This document shows, one piece after another, positions 9,401 through 17,357 of a stretch of DNA of 35,706 nucleotides. This DNA comes from a virus. The stretch covers positions 1-35,706 of IMG/VR virus record IMGVR_UViG_3300034190_000179. The stretch is one strand, 5' to 3'. The notes beneath the pieces are model-generated. The model was not told where the DNA came from. It saw only the letters and a program-made list of their open reading frames with translations, and did not search any database. Both the position numbers and the translations under genes were made by a program. Each line of letters starts with the position of its first letter. Within the stretch, counting starts at the first letter, position 1.

Positions 9401-10867
9401 TTTCCAACCTGCTTTGCTTTTAAACAAGTTAGTTTTAATTTGTGTGTTACCTTTTCCTTTTGTTCCTACTTCTTCTACATTTTTATTTGTCACATTGAAA
9501 GAAGGTTTGCCATCAGGATTAATTTTTATATTAGCATTAGGAACATTTTTACCTGTTAAATCTTCGCCTGTAATGGGATTTAAATATTTTCCACCTTTAG
9601 GTCTTTCACCTTCTGGAAACATTCTTTCAGGTTTTGGAAATACAGGCACAGTATCTTCTGCTTTTTTTAAAGCACGTAATCCTTTACCTGCTGCATCACC
9701 CACTACAGGAATTAAACCCAAAGCACCTGCCGCAGTTTCTATAGCAGCACCAGTATAATCTTTTTCATCCATAGCATCTGATACACGTTTAACTGCCATA
9801 GCTTCCCCAACTCCGGGAATAAACTCTGCCGCACCTTTTGCTATATCAACTTTTGATTCATCTAACTTTTTTAATACATCACTAGCAGTTTTTCTTGTAG
9901 GCTGTTCTACAGTACCACTAGGTTCTCGTGTCATAAATCCTTGTTCCATCTGTTTAGATAAAGATAAACCACCTTCATTTAATCCTAATCTTGTTCCCCT
10001 ACCACCAGTTATAGTGCTAGTAATTCCTTGAAAAATGTCACCTACACCAGAAAGCACATTTCTTTTTTTAGTAAATACTTTTTCACCCGGTTTAATTAAA
10101 TCTGCATTTTCAATCTGAGGATTTTGTTTTAATAATTCACTTACAGACAAACCTGTTCTATCTGCTATCTTAGAAAGAGTATCCCCTCTATTAACAATAG
10201 TATATCGGCTACCTTTTCCTTCTTCATCTTCATATATAAAAGTTGGTTGTTCATTTCTTGTTGGGGCTACTGGTTCAAAACTTTTTTGGGTTTGTTCTGC
10301 AACGTCTAGAGGTAAAACAGTTTTTGATTTAATACCTATTTCATCAAGATGTGATAACTGCTGTTGTTGTTCTAGTGCATTAAATACTTTAGGTTTTATA
10401 TATTCTTTTCTAAATAAAATAGCAGCTTGTTCAGGTGTAACTTTTTCCATAGTAGCTGCTAAATTTCGTGCATTATCTACACCAAAAAATGAACCATCAT
10501 TATATTTTTTATCCAAATTACCTGTACTATCTAATAATGCAAATTTAACTTGTGCTTCAGGAGAATTAGGATTTAAATTATTTTCTTTTGTCCATTCATA
10601 AAAACCATTTTTTGATTTACCATCAAATTGAAATAATCCAAAACCTTTACCAAGGACAGAAGAAGATAAAAATTCATCATCAGATTGTGTAAGTCTTAAA
10701 TTCTTTGCATAATCTGATGCATCCTCATCTAGAACTTGTCTAGCTGTTGGGTCAAAACTACTCTCTTCACCAGCAGTGGCATACAAAGCAGCTGTATAAT
10801 TATCAGGATTTAGACCTAGTGATATTGCTTCTTTTCTAATAATATCAATAAGTTTGGTTTTATCCAT
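6386..10867 (-). CDS. Giant virion protein with tail-lysozyme and LysM domains, 1,493 aa
   Basis: Residues ~1-130 resemble phage tail lysozyme/transglycosylase domains: 'AGEESSFDPTARQ' (candidate catalytic Glu34/35) and 'GFGLFQFDG' (75-83). Residues ~221-266 form a clear LysM peptidoglycan-binding motif (YTIVNRGDTLSKIADRTGLS). Around 345-400 two hydrophobic Gly/Ala stretches (FIPGVGEAMA, LGLIPVVGDAAG) recall pre-toxin or membrane-active segments. The middle has a marine-phage 'AQLSEGEFVFPADVVRYIGL' block, then Thr/Pro-rich linkers. The last ~100 residues are an Arg/Glu/Ala/Lys coiled stretch ending MRSGGLASKN. It starts 8 nt inside the preceding small gene and lies between portal and scaffold, so I infer an ejected internal or tail protein that opens the cell wall at infection. 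Domain limits are approximate. Confidence 0.85.
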   Translation of the reverse strand: MDKTKLIDIIRKEAISLGLNPDNYTAALYATAGEESSFDPTARQVLDEDASDYAKNLRLTQSDDEFLSSSVLGKGFGLFQFDGKSKNGFYEWTKENNLNPNSPEAQVKFALLDSTGNLDKKYNDGSFFGVDNARNLAATMEKVTPEQAAILFRKEYIKPKVFNALEQQQQLSHLDEIGIKSKTVLPLDVAEQTQKSFEPVAPTRNEQPTFIYEDEEGKGSRYTIVNRGDTLSKIADRTGLSVSELLKQNPQIENADLIKPGEKVFTKKRNVLSGVGDIFQGITSTITGGRGTRLGLNEGGLSLSKQMEQGFMTREPSGTVEQPTRKTASDVLKKLDESKVDIAKGAAEFIPGVGEAMAVKRVSDAMDEKDYTGAAIETAAGALGLIPVVGDAAGKGLRALKKAEDTVPVFPKPERMFPEGERPKGGKYLNPITGEDLTGKNVPNANIKINPDGKPSFNVTNKNVEEVGTKGKGNTQIKTNLFKSKAGWKWKTSDIDTDNINTLISVNTKGKHYYTLETDFSKGVNLKNYPEQKTEPKLRPTVQGQIELGKPIGTISVRGVEHPVYDKVITFAEGGAVPMKEQMSMFEDGGLMDEGNTIDPVSGNDVPPGSTQEEVRDDIPAQLSEGEFVFPADVVRYIGLEKLMRMRQEAKMGLAAMEAMGQMGNSEEAVMPDDLPFDMYDLDIDDDPVEMQVGGFVPPTYTPPQQKQFTTISAQTPVPTFQQLVPNAPQYTQPTTQQEEITTEAPTTPTAPTAPVTTTTPAPQSEPRQTIEQKATVPGAEYTSQGAVDKSAMYDEYGLKKGNITDFYSGLAEIGIGAMIPGFGLVKNIFDKAKETGAIEEPQQELTPEQKRARMQAEYALGTAITGDIGYKAGDVDPKTGLFYNRYGVPVDPKSGIAYQDKAYTDPKAMANIMSAGNKAGWRGGYIGTKDSNAYKNLSDAQKERYDNFLEQLDVVTDNVGQPELKTFVTVEEEQASGMAEAVPGMVQTPGVANEMQQLGFEDVPDTQRFDTQTRAGEADIMNTLASTDSVLPIPQDLKPFAEVIKKPMLETPESIKIYDTGQYKIAETIDGYFRVKDDGTLASEPLVNNLAVRTIKNNNASNYPVTISYTGYTPEEAGEINRERLTNYYAQLENLKNIKPQINAEVNSTTQAEFDALVAQYNQENTLQKVEQNRAIQKEVDAMLQKSADVQQEQKEKKQRDDNIKVLNDLKPNLVIDSTGKPVRSGGEVATTTAGANMISSSNVNRYVRDDETGSYRTVKPGGVGYSEGITGKELFSQSGDMLSKMIDNKDIVYVKGEYVPIEDVNVSDLPTLQEARLGQVNQSNYYEILADKNIAPSKPKPEEVPTLVDQLTNLFSGDEDDDDDKDDGPTPAEIREQRAAEQRAQQEEAQRQAEAKRKADEAQALREQRAAQLRAQQEAAQRKKDKKDEKKKVVKKTGKSSGVSERVAREKKEIEAGTRTRYSGGRAKGGLMEKEVKQPKQMRSGGLASKN

Positions 10868-11069
10868 TTACTTCATCTCTTAACATTTTAAGTTTACGTA
10901 AAGTTGCTATAGCACCCTGCTGTCTATGCATAGTTACAGCATCATCAGACTGCTCAAGTACTCTATGATGTTGCTCTATTACTAAATCAATATAATTATT
11001 GAACGCTTGCCACTGGTTGCTGTTGTTCACTAGGGGCTTGAGGTTGCTCAACACCTGCTTCTTGTCCAT
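10860..11069 (-). CDS. Small helical phage protein, 69 aa (between portal and internal protein)
   Basis: ATG at 11069 reads MDKKQVLSNLKPLVNNSNQW. An in-frame GTG at 11090 would add seven residues. The rest is helical with 'YIDLVIEQHHRVLEQ' and a closing 'LRKLKMLRDEVNG'. It overlaps the end of the portal frame by about 74 nt and the start of the 1,493-aa gene by 8 nt. I recognise the size, position and 'LR.LK.LRDEVN' ending from short genes that follow portal genes in marine podoviruses. The function is unknown; head-completion or portal-associated roles are possible. Confidence 0.65.
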   Translation of the reverse strand: MDKKQVLSNLKPLVNNSNQWQAFNNYIDLVIEQHHRVLEQSDDAVTMHRQQGAIATLRKLKMLRDEVNG

Positions 11070-13128
11070 TTGCACTAAATCCTTGTTCACCCGGAACTGG
11101 TACTTGACCTGTTCCTATGTTTGCACCACCTGCACCAGTTGGGTCTTCTGGATTAACTCCTGCTGGTACGCCTTGTTCTGGGGGTTGTTCCTGTTGAAAA
11201 CTCTTCATTAGTTCTGCCTGAAGAGCTGCCTCATCCATATTATTAGTAACTTTGTCAGGGTCTAGTTCAAGAGACTTGGCAATCTCACGGATAATAAATT
11301 GAAACTTAGCAAACGGTGCAAGTGCTGGATTACTTGCTACCTGTAAGAACTGCATCAGTCTCTGACTGCGTACTTCATTAGCCATTAGACTTTCAGTACC
11401 ACGTGCTTTAACTTCTAAGTCACCACGTATAGCAGGGTCAAAATCAAATTGCATGTTAAAGCGGAATAGACCCTCTCCTAGCGGTCTTAGAATATAATCG
11501 TCTACATTCTTAATAACATTCTTTGTACCCCCTGCAGCAGCGTTCATAAGCATACTAATACCACTTGCAGTTCTACCTACACCCGATACACCTGTTTGTC
11601 CATGTGCAAATGATGGGAAGCCTGTGCTTTCATCAGAGAGTACACGAGCCTTGTCAAACAGCATCATGTTCTCACTAGATACATTCGGGAACTTCGTACC
11701 AAATATAGCCTGACCGGGTGCGCCACCTTGTCTGCGGAAAACCTTGCCCGGATATAGTGACAAGTCTTGACCCGGCACTAGGTTTGTTTCATCTACCTCT
11801 ACAATCAAATTACCAGACAATACAGCATTGTCAACAGCCATACGCATAAAGCCATTCATTAATGTCTGTGTATCGTCCATGTTTTCAGCAATACCTACAC
11901 CAAAGAATGAATATGGATTTAATTCATATGGTGCAGCCATGTAAGGAATGTTTGCAGGTTTAAATGGATTAAGCACCATTCTTAGTACTTTTCCATTGCA
12001 TATCCACACGTTAGCTTGTAGTTCATCAAAATCTTTTAGTTCAGTTGGTATTTCTGTTCCATACTCTTCTAATAGTTCTGTATCAATCATACCCCAGTAT
12101 TCAAGAACTTCAAAACGCTCTACATCATGTTCTGGTGCATAATCTGATAAATCATCTTCCCAATATTTTTTATCATAATTTTCACCAAGTTTAATGGCTT
12201 CATCAATTACGTTGTCTCTGAAGTACGGTCTTTTTTTGAGATGCCGAAGTTGCGACCTTGACATCTTGTGTCGTTCAATAACATACTGCGCTTCATCCAT
12301 ATTATTGGAATCAGGGTCAGGATAGAAATTCCACACAGAAACATGATTGATTTGTGGTATTGTTTTAAACATCGGGTCATAATTACCATCCTCATCCCAA
12401 TTTGGGTACTCTTTATTTACAGCAAATGGACCTTTTAATACGCCTGTACCAAATAGTGCCATCTCAAACGAACTACTACGCATGTGTTTATTAGCACCCG
12501 ATTCCTGCAACTGGTCATGTATTTTCTTTTCCATTTGCTTTGCAGCAATCATTGCAGGACTAAACGTAATTGATGTAGGAGATTTACCAACACCTTCACG
12601 TAAGTTTTCTACATCTGCTAATTTATTTTCTAAAGGTCCTAATTTGTTTAATAAACTTGATTCTGTTGCACCCGGTTCTAAATCTACACCATCGCCTTTA
12701 AAACCATAAGGACTATTATAATTAGAATCTATTAACTCTTTAGGTAATTGAGGGTCAAAGTTAACATCTGCTACAACACCATCTGGTAATTCTGTAGGGT
12801 CAATCGTAATTGGAAATTTATTGTTTGCAAACAGTACATCAACAATTTGACCATAAGCTGCTAATGTTTTAGTTTTAGTTACTTTTACAAATACTCTTGA
12901 CTTTTCAGTCTCATTAAACTGTACATCAGGTCCGTATAAACCACGATAATTTCTATATGCTTGTAACCAGCGTTGCTCATCTTGATAACGATAATCTTCA
13001 GACTTTTTAAATCTACCCTCAACGTAATTAACTATTGAATTAATATCTACATCAGTTTCTGTGCTGTTATCAGAATCTTCAAGAGATATACCTTCTTCTT
13101 CAAGCATTACATTTTCTTCTTCATTCAT
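10996..13128 (-). CDS. Portal protein, 710 aa
   Basis: The first ATG with a good AGGA ribosome site (7-nt spacing) is at 13128, giving MNEEENVMLEEEG; an upstream TTG at 13149 is less likely. Typical portal features follow: 'RFKKSEDYRYQDEQRWLQAY' near the start, a long helical middle, 'GVGRTASGISMLMNAAAGGT' and 'ILRPLGEGLFRFNMQFD' toward the C-terminus, and a disordered Gln/Pro/Gly-rich tail. The length of ~700 residues is that of large podovirus portals. The dodecameric portal forms the DNA channel at one vertex and docks the terminase (family knowledge). It directly follows the large terminase gene, which is the canonical order. Confidence 0.92.
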   Translation of the reverse strand: MNEEENVMLEEEGISLEDSDNSTETDVDINSIVNYVEGRFKKSEDYRYQDEQRWLQAYRNYRGLYGPDVQFNETEKSRVFVKVTKTKTLAAYGQIVDVLFANNKFPITIDPTELPDGVVADVNFDPQLPKELIDSNYNSPYGFKGDGVDLEPGATESSLLNKLGPLENKLADVENLREGVGKSPTSITFSPAMIAAKQMEKKIHDQLQESGANKHMRSSSFEMALFGTGVLKGPFAVNKEYPNWDEDGNYDPMFKTIPQINHVSVWNFYPDPDSNNMDEAQYVIERHKMSRSQLRHLKKRPYFRDNVIDEAIKLGENYDKKYWEDDLSDYAPEHDVERFEVLEYWGMIDTELLEEYGTEIPTELKDFDELQANVWICNGKVLRMVLNPFKPANIPYMAAPYELNPYSFFGVGIAENMDDTQTLMNGFMRMAVDNAVLSGNLIVEVDETNLVPGQDLSLYPGKVFRRQGGAPGQAIFGTKFPNVSSENMMLFDKARVLSDESTGFPSFAHGQTGVSGVGRTASGISMLMNAAAGGTKNVIKNVDDYILRPLGEGLFRFNMQFDFDPAIRGDLEVKARGTESLMANEVRSQRLMQFLQVASNPALAPFAKFQFIIREIAKSLELDPDKVTNNMDEAALQAELMKSFQQEQPPEQGVPAGVNPEDPTGAGGANIGTGQVPVPGEQGFSANGQEAGVEQPQAPSEQQQPVASVQ

Positions 13129-13138
13129 ACTCTTGTCC

Positions 13139-14698
13139 TTAATATCCAAAGGTTGAATCTGCTACTTGCATACCACCACCCGGTTTTCCATGTGGGTCAT
13201 AATCAAATATACTAAAACGTGGTCGTGACATTATACCATATCTCATCGCATCGTACAAGTGGTCTTCCGCAGTCGTGTCAATATCTTCTGGATTTTTCTT
13301 GTCAATTGGCAAGGCAGGTAACTGTGCGATAATGTTTGTACAACTACTAAAGAAAACAAGTCTAGGCTCTTCCGTATATTCATCTACTTGTAGTCGTCTG
13401 TGTATTTCGTTTTTACCAGCAACACGACTACCTCTACTTATATCTGATGGTCGCCATCTGCAACCCTTTTGTATCATTTGCTCTGCAAGGCTAGGACCAG
13501 TATCACCACGCTTATGCCAAAGAGAACTGTCAAGAACACCATACTTAATATTGCCATCCCCAGCCTCTAAGTCTAGTATCATATCTGCTAAGTCAGTTGC
13601 GAGTACTTTAGAGGTATATAGTTCTCTGTAAACAATTAGTTGCTCACTTGGACTAACAGCAAACCAAACCACGCCACTATATGAACCATAACCATAATCA
13701 CATGCTCTAAACTTAACCCAGTTGTTAGGTATATCAAAAGGCTCAACAACATGGATATCACGATTAAATTCAGTAAATGCTGCACCCTCTTTAATATCCC
13801 AGTCACCTTCCAAGAGTTGTCGTCTTTGTTGCTCTGGTAGTGACAGAAGCATTGCTTCGTAGTCACCTGATTCGGATAGGTAAGGATTGTCAGTAAGTCT
13901 CGCTGGGATAAATCTCCTTTTAAACAAAGACTTTCCTGCCTTTGAGTGTCCAGCAGGATATCGCAACACTTCGTTAGTTTCAATGTCTGTTGCATCAAAT
14001 GCTTTGTCATATGGTGCAGGGTCAATAAACATTTTCTTCACCCAGTGATGTCCTCTTCCCCCGGGGTTAGTTGTAGCCCTCATATAGATAGGCAAGTCAG
14101 GGGCAGTGGACCTCAGACGAGAACGCATGTAATTCCATGCATAAGGTGACTGCCACTGTGTTAACTCGTCAAAGCCTATCCAGCTAAACGCTAGACCCTG
14201 ATAGCGAAGAACGTCATCATCTCTATCAAGATAAGACATCCACAGTCTCGCACCAGAAGGGGCAGTCCACTGCATCTTACGTTCTGACCATTTTATACCC
14301 GGCCATATTTTTGGGTACAACTCTTGTGACTTAAATATAAGTTCACGAAGTTCCTCTGTTGTATGTCGTAACAGCAATCCACTAAATGCTGGATGCCCCA
14401 TATAACGTAGTGGGTCTGCTAACATGGCGTAGGACTTACCACCACCTGCTGAACCACCATATAGTACTTCACGTTCCCCTGCAGCTAGAAAGTCTGTCTG
14501 TGGTCCGGGGTTTGGTTTAAATAAGACATTAGCGTGTTCCTCTTCTTGAAACTCATCTAAGTCAATGTCTTTAATTTCAACCGTTGGCTTTTGCGCCTGT
14601 TCTTTCTTCTTCAAGGGCTTTCGCTTTGGCGATTGCCTTTTCCGCATATTCTGCCCACTTGCGGATGCTTGCAACTTGGTTCTTACGCTGTCGCTCAT
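13139..14698 (-). CDS. terL: Terminase large subunit, 519 aa
   Basis: ATPase motor plus nuclease that packages DNA into the prohead. Walker A GGSAGGGKS is at residues 81-89, Walker B with Asp177-Glu178 in FSWIGFDEL, and coupling motif TTNPGG at 209-214. The RNase H-like nuclease domain from ~330 has candidate metal-binding Asp334 (RACDYGYG), Asp390 (GVLDSS) and Asp483 (LYDAMRYG). The N-terminal ~40 residues are basic and read in a region shared with the preceding 133-aa gene (122-nt overlap). The true start could therefore be slightly downstream (for example Met18). It ends 11 nt before the portal ATG. Confidence 0.95.
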   Translation of the reverse strand: MSDSVRTKLQASASGQNMRKRQSPKRKPLKKKEQAQKPTVEIKDIDLDEFQEEEHANVLFKPNPGPQTDFLAAGEREVLYGGSAGGGKSYAMLADPLRYMGHPAFSGLLLRHTTEELRELIFKSQELYPKIWPGIKWSERKMQWTAPSGARLWMSYLDRDDDVLRYQGLAFSWIGFDELTQWQSPYAWNYMRSRLRSTAPDLPIYMRATTNPGGRGHHWVKKMFIDPAPYDKAFDATDIETNEVLRYPAGHSKAGKSLFKRRFIPARLTDNPYLSESGDYEAMLLSLPEQQRRQLLEGDWDIKEGAAFTEFNRDIHVVEPFDIPNNWVKFRACDYGYGSYSGVVWFAVSPSEQLIVYRELYTSKVLATDLADMILDLEAGDGNIKYGVLDSSLWHKRGDTGPSLAEQMIQKGCRWRPSDISRGSRVAGKNEIHRRLQVDEYTEEPRLVFFSSCTNIIAQLPALPIDKKNPEDIDTTAEDHLYDAMRYGIMSRPRFSIFDYDPHGKPGGGMQVADSTFGY

Positions 14699-14978
14699 TC
14701 TGTAACCGTTTCCTTAATCCTACGTGAGATATGTATCTGCCAGAGTTTGTACTTAACCAATTAGCTACCTCACGATAGCTGTATTGATTTACGTGTTGTC
14801 TAGCCTTTTCTAATAAATCTAATTCAGTTGGTATGGGGTCAAGAATGTCAGGGTCTTCTTCATTTAACTTATATCCGAATGGTACAGTACGTGCAATGCG
14901 TGGTATCTGTACCCACTCGTTCTCTTCTTTTATATCTGTCGGTTGTGGAAGTTTCCACTTGCCTATACTACGTGTCAT
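14577..14978 (-). CDS. HTH DNA-binding protein next to terminase, 133 aa
   Basis: Begins MTRSIGKWKLPQPTDIKEEN. Residues ~66-95 (YSYREVANWLSTNSGRYISH) form a helix-turn-helix of the resolvase/Hin type, followed by a long Lys/Arg/Glu/Ala helix to the end. I recognise this as a protein found immediately upstream of the large terminase in many marine phages. A role in recognising the packaging site together with, or instead of, a classical small terminase is plausible. It overlaps terL by 122 nt and the preceding gene by 11 nt, so all are co-translated. DNA binding is inferred from the motif; the target is unknown. Confidence 0.75.
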   Translation of the reverse strand: MTRSIGKWKLPQPTDIKEENEWVQIPRIARTVPFGYKLNEEDPDILDPIPTELDLLEKARQHVNQYSYREVANWLSTNSGRYISHVGLRKRLQNERQRKNQVASIRKWAEYAEKAIAKAKALEEERTGAKANG

Positions 14979-15222
14979 TTTTCTTTTTACGATTGTCTAC
15001 AACTTTTACAGGATTTACATACTTTTTAGTTGCTAATCCTCCACTACTATAAAAATAATCACGCACATAAGAACGCAAAGTATCAATACCACCGGGACCA
15101 GTAGATTGCCCTTTAATAAAAGAAAGTTCATCTTTTCCAAAGCGTGTTAAAATTTTAGGTCCAAACTCTTTTAAAATTGCAGCTTTAGTCATCTTAGATA
15201 CGGGGTCTTTTTCATTTGCCAT
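14968..15222 (-). CDS. Small basic phage protein with SGGLA motif, 84 aa
   Basis: Starts on the A of the preceding stop (TAATG overlap) as MANEKDPVSKMTKAAILKEF. The N-terminal half is helical. The C-terminal part carries SSGGLATKKYVNPVKVVDNR and a run of lysines, a tail shared in my recollection by several unrelated marine-phage proteins. It sits between the small terminase-like gene and the HTH gene. No enzyme motif is visible. A small virion or packaging accessory is possible; the function is unknown. Confidence 0.7.
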   Translation of the reverse strand: MANEKDPVSKMTKAAILKEFGPKILTRFGKDELSFIKGQSTGPGGIDTLRSYVRDYFYSSGGLATKKYVNPVKVVDNRKKKNDT

Positions 15223-15596
15223 TATTCATCGTCCTCACTTGTTGCTTTAGGTGGCATGAGCATAACACCGCCACTAGATTCCACTTGCATTTTTTCTGTC
15301 TTCACCAAACCTGAACGGTCTAGTAATTCTTTTGCTGCTGCCATCTTATCACGTATACCTAATTCTGTTGGGTCATACAGCGCACCTGTCATAGCCATTG
15401 CTGCCTTTGGTGCATTACGTGCCATGTACATAGATGTAGCTTCTAGTATCTCATCCTTCAGTCCTTTTACAATATCTGTAGTAGGTGTGTTGGGAGCATA
15501 CCCAGCAATCTTCTTTGCTTGTACGACATCACCACCAGCTTCTTCAAAGAGAACTGCAAGAAACTTTTTTTGTCTGTCATTTAATTGTCGTGTCAC
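15222..15596 (-). CDS. Small terminase-like protein, 124 aa
   Basis: I place the start at the GTG (15594-15596) that overlaps the lysozyme stop as GTGA, because GGAG lies 8 nt upstream and the family homology begins right after it (TRQLNDRQKKFLAVLFEEAG). An in-frame start at 15662 would add 22 unrelated residues inside the lysozyme gene. Residues ~5-45 match the helix-turn-helix of phage small terminases (RQ..F....G....A...AGY), followed by an oligomerisation-type helical part and a flexible acidic tail ending EDDE. The small subunit recognises the packaging site and regulates the large subunit (family knowledge). Confidence 0.75.
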   Translation of the reverse strand: MTRQLNDRQKKFLAVLFEEAGGDVVQAKKIAGYAPNTPTTDIVKGLKDEILEATSMYMARNAPKAAMAMTGALYDPTELGIRDKMAAAKELLDRSGLVKTEKMQVESSGGVMLMPPKATSEDDE

Positions 15597-16081
15597 TTCA
15601 TTTCTCCTGTTGCCATAGCATGGGCTAAACGTGTGGCACGTCCTTTTACTTGTCTTGCCCATCTGCTATCAAGCATTTCTTTTGCGGCAGTCTTGAAGTC
15701 ATTGTCATGTATAGCTGCCCACATGTTCTTGAACTTCTTTAATCTTGGTACACCCATGTTAAATGCCATGTCCATTACTACAAGTTGACGTACACTGTCT
15801 AAGCTATCCACGCAAGGATGCGCTCGGCATAGTTCTTCTTCGACAATCTGTACGTCATTCGTTGCTAAATAAACCGCATCTTCTTTTGTAATGCCATGCT
15901 CGTATACAACATCCATATTTGGAATATCCATATGGTCAAGTTCTGCTTTACTAATGCCACGGTCTTTTAGGTTTCTTCCGATGCCGATTGTATCAATGCC
16001 TAGCGTATCTTGGTACACTGTCAGCACAAGACCTTCTCCATCAATCAGCTTCTTTATAAAGATTTCTCTATCGTACTTCAT
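15593..16081 (-). CDS. T4-type lysozyme (endolysin, GH24), 162 aa
   Basis: Hydrolyses peptidoglycan to lyse the host. The catalytic triad lines up with T4 lysozyme Glu11/Asp20/Thr26: Glu16 in DGEGL, Asp25 in YQDTLG and Thr31 in DTIGIGRNL. Length (162 versus 164 in T4) and the C-terminal 'MAFNMGVPRLKKFKNMW....F..AA.EMLDSRWARQVKGRA' block match the family. There is no signal peptide, so release needs a holin. Two holin-like genes lie immediately upstream; the nearest overlaps by ATGA. Downstream it overlaps the small terminase gene. Confidence 0.95.
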   Translation of the reverse strand: MKYDREIFIKKLIDGEGLVLTVYQDTLGIDTIGIGRNLKDRGISKAELDHMDIPNMDVVYEHGITKEDAVYLATNDVQIVEEELCRAHPCVDSLDSVRQLVVMDMAFNMGVPRLKKFKNMWAAIHDNDFKTAAKEMLDSRWARQVKGRATRLAHAMATGEMK

Positions 16082-16275
16082 TTCTTTTCACTACCTAACC
16101 AAACTGCAAATGCACCTGTCATTGCACCACTAACTACAGATATCATTGCACTCTGTTGTGTGCTAATATCATCTAATGAAATGCCCCACTCAATCACTCG
16201 TATATACATTATTGTCATTACAAGCATCATTAATCGTGGTAGAATCTTGTACTCTAATATCGTCTTTGCAGCCAT
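16078..16275 (-). CDS. Small two-helix membrane protein, putative holin, 65 aa
   Basis: Begins MAAKTILEYKILPRLMMLVM. Two hydrophobic helices are visible, residues ~11-30 and ~40-61, with a short loop (GISLDDISTQ) and a charged SEKK end, the layout of a small class II-like holin. It stops in an ATGA overlap with the lysozyme start. I recognise 'TTQQSAMISVVSGAMTGAFAVW'-type sequence from marine phages in the same position. The holin role is inferred from topology and position; the neighbouring three-helix protein is an alternative or partner. Confidence 0.75.
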   Translation of the reverse strand: MAAKTILEYKILPRLMMLVMTIMYIRVIEWGISLDDISTQQSAMISVVSGAMTGAFAVWLGSEKK

Positions 16276-16277
16276 TG

Positions 16278-16661
16278 TTATTTCTTTCCGAAGAATTTCG
16301 TTGCGCTACGTACTCCAAAAGAAGCAGCCACAATAATGCCAAGACTATACTGATACCACTGAGGCATTGCTTCCAACTGGGCAAAACCATTTGCTACTAC
16401 CTCTTCCATTCCCGGTATGAATGCTAAGATTAATGGAATACTAAATAAAATGGTAAGCCACTCGTCTTTCCACGAAGACTGACTACCTTTAGCCATCTCC
16501 AAATCCCAATCAATTTCACCTGTAGCTTTCTTCTGCATTACTACAGCTTCAGCTTGTGCCTTGGCTACCTTAGTAGCTGACTGTGCTTTCTTCTCTTCTA
16601 CCTTACCTTGTAACCATGTACCAGCTAAATCTGCTACAGGTCCTATCAGCATATTAAGCAC
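16278..16661 (-). CDS. Holin-like membrane protein of the gene-transfer-agent 3TM type, 127 aa
   Basis: The best start is the GTG at 16661 (GAGG, 7-nt spacing), giving VLNMLIGPVADLAGTW; a longer frame reaches 16688. After an Ala/Lys/Glu coiled region comes 'SWKDEWLTILFSIPLILAFI', then 'AMPQWYQYSLGIIVAASFGV', two clear membrane helices, with the N-terminal hydrophobic stretch a possible third. The 'DEW....P..Y.......A.FG.R' pattern recalls the GTA_holin_3TM family. It lies 2 nt upstream of the 65-aa membrane gene and close to the lysozyme, so the three form a lysis cassette. Confidence 0.75.
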   Translation of the reverse strand: MLNMLIGPVADLAGTWLQGKVEEKKAQSATKVAKAQAEAVVMQKKATGEIDWDLEMAKGSQSSWKDEWLTILFSIPLILAFIPGMEEVVANGFAQLEAMPQWYQYSLGIIVAASFGVRSATKFFGKK

Positions 16662-16899
16662 GTCTAAACCTCGCTGTTTTCTTTGCAATTGACTTTGGTT
16701 GCCTCACAAACTGTTTTCCCTGCTTTGTTCCTTGGCGTTTCGCTCGTGATGTTGCCGCATACTCCGCAGATGTAAGGCTCTTTATCGCTGAAGTAGGAAG
16801 GTATCTTTCTCCAGTTTCTGCTGATGGTTTTCCAGATTTGGTTCTCCACTTTTGTTTTGTCCATGACTTTAAACTCTTTTGTGATTTTGCTAGTGACAT
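16654..16899 (-). CDS. Small basic conserved phage protein, 81 aa
   Basis: Starts on the last base of the preceding gene as MSLAKSQKSLKSWTKQKWRT. Very Lys/Arg-rich with 'TGERYLPTSAIKSLTSAEYA' in the middle and a basic tail ending ARFRRA. I recognise this family as widespread in marine phages, with no known function. The charge and length suggest binding to nucleic acid or an internal head component. An alternative frame in the same DNA (16664-16864) encodes a Cys-x2-Cys stretch, but the present frame is the conserved one. Confidence 0.72.
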   Translation of the reverse strand: MSLAKSQKSLKSWTKQKWRTKSGKPSAETGERYLPTSAIKSLTSAEYAATSRAKRQGTKQGKQFVRQPKSIAKKTARFRRA

Positions 16900-17357
16900 T
16901 ATAAACCTTTCAAGAAAAGAGCAAACCAGACTACTAAAGCTAAACCACCTAATCCTACAATAATAAGTATAGTAAGTAATATACCTTCTATTATCTGCTT
17001 TTTTCTTTTACGTGCTTGTGCCTCTTCTTCTCTTCTTTGCTTTCTCATCTTGGCTTGGAATGCTACCCAATCATCCCACAAATGATGTCTACCATATAAC
17101 ATCATCAGTTCTTTAAGTTCATGCTCTTGTTCTCTTATCTTTTCAAGTGCCATAAACTCGTCTAAATCATTTGCACCTTTACCTTTGAAAGCTGACCAGA
17201 AAGAATTTTTCTTTTTACTACCTTGCTTCTCTAACTTTTCTTTAATTCCAATGTATTCACCAATACTGTGTGCAGCACTAGCTAAATCTTTTCCGTTCAT
17301 TACGGTTTGTTTTATAACACCAAATGCAGCATTGGCTGCGGCTAGTTCTGCTAACAT
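16899..17357 (-). CDS. Membrane-anchored virion-associated protein, 152 aa
   Basis: Begins MLAELAAANAAFGVIKQTVM after GGGGAGA. Helical, with 'NDLDEFMALEKIREQEHELK' and 'MLYGRHHLWDDWVAFQAKMR', then an Arg/Lys/Glu helix and one hydrophobic membrane segment over residues ~125-150. The opening and 'LMMLYGR..LWDDW..FQ' are familiar from marine and cyanophage genomes, where the protein is annotated only as conserved or virion-associated. A tail or injection role is possible. It precedes the lysis cassette, so a membrane role at lysis cannot be excluded. Confidence 0.72.
   Translation of the reverse strand: MLAELAAANAAFGVIKQTVMNGKDLASAAHSIGEYIGIKEKLEKQGSKKKNSFWSAFKGKGANDLDEFMALEKIREQEHELKELMMLYGRHHLWDDWVAFQAKMRKQRREEEAQARKRKKQIIEGILLTILIIVGLGGLALVVWFALFLKGL

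Noticed and set aside
16664-16864. Alternative frame with a CGVCG zinc-knuckle-like stretch
   Set aside because: The overlapping 81-aa frame matches a conserved marine-phage protein and is coupled to its neighbours; this one has no supporting context.
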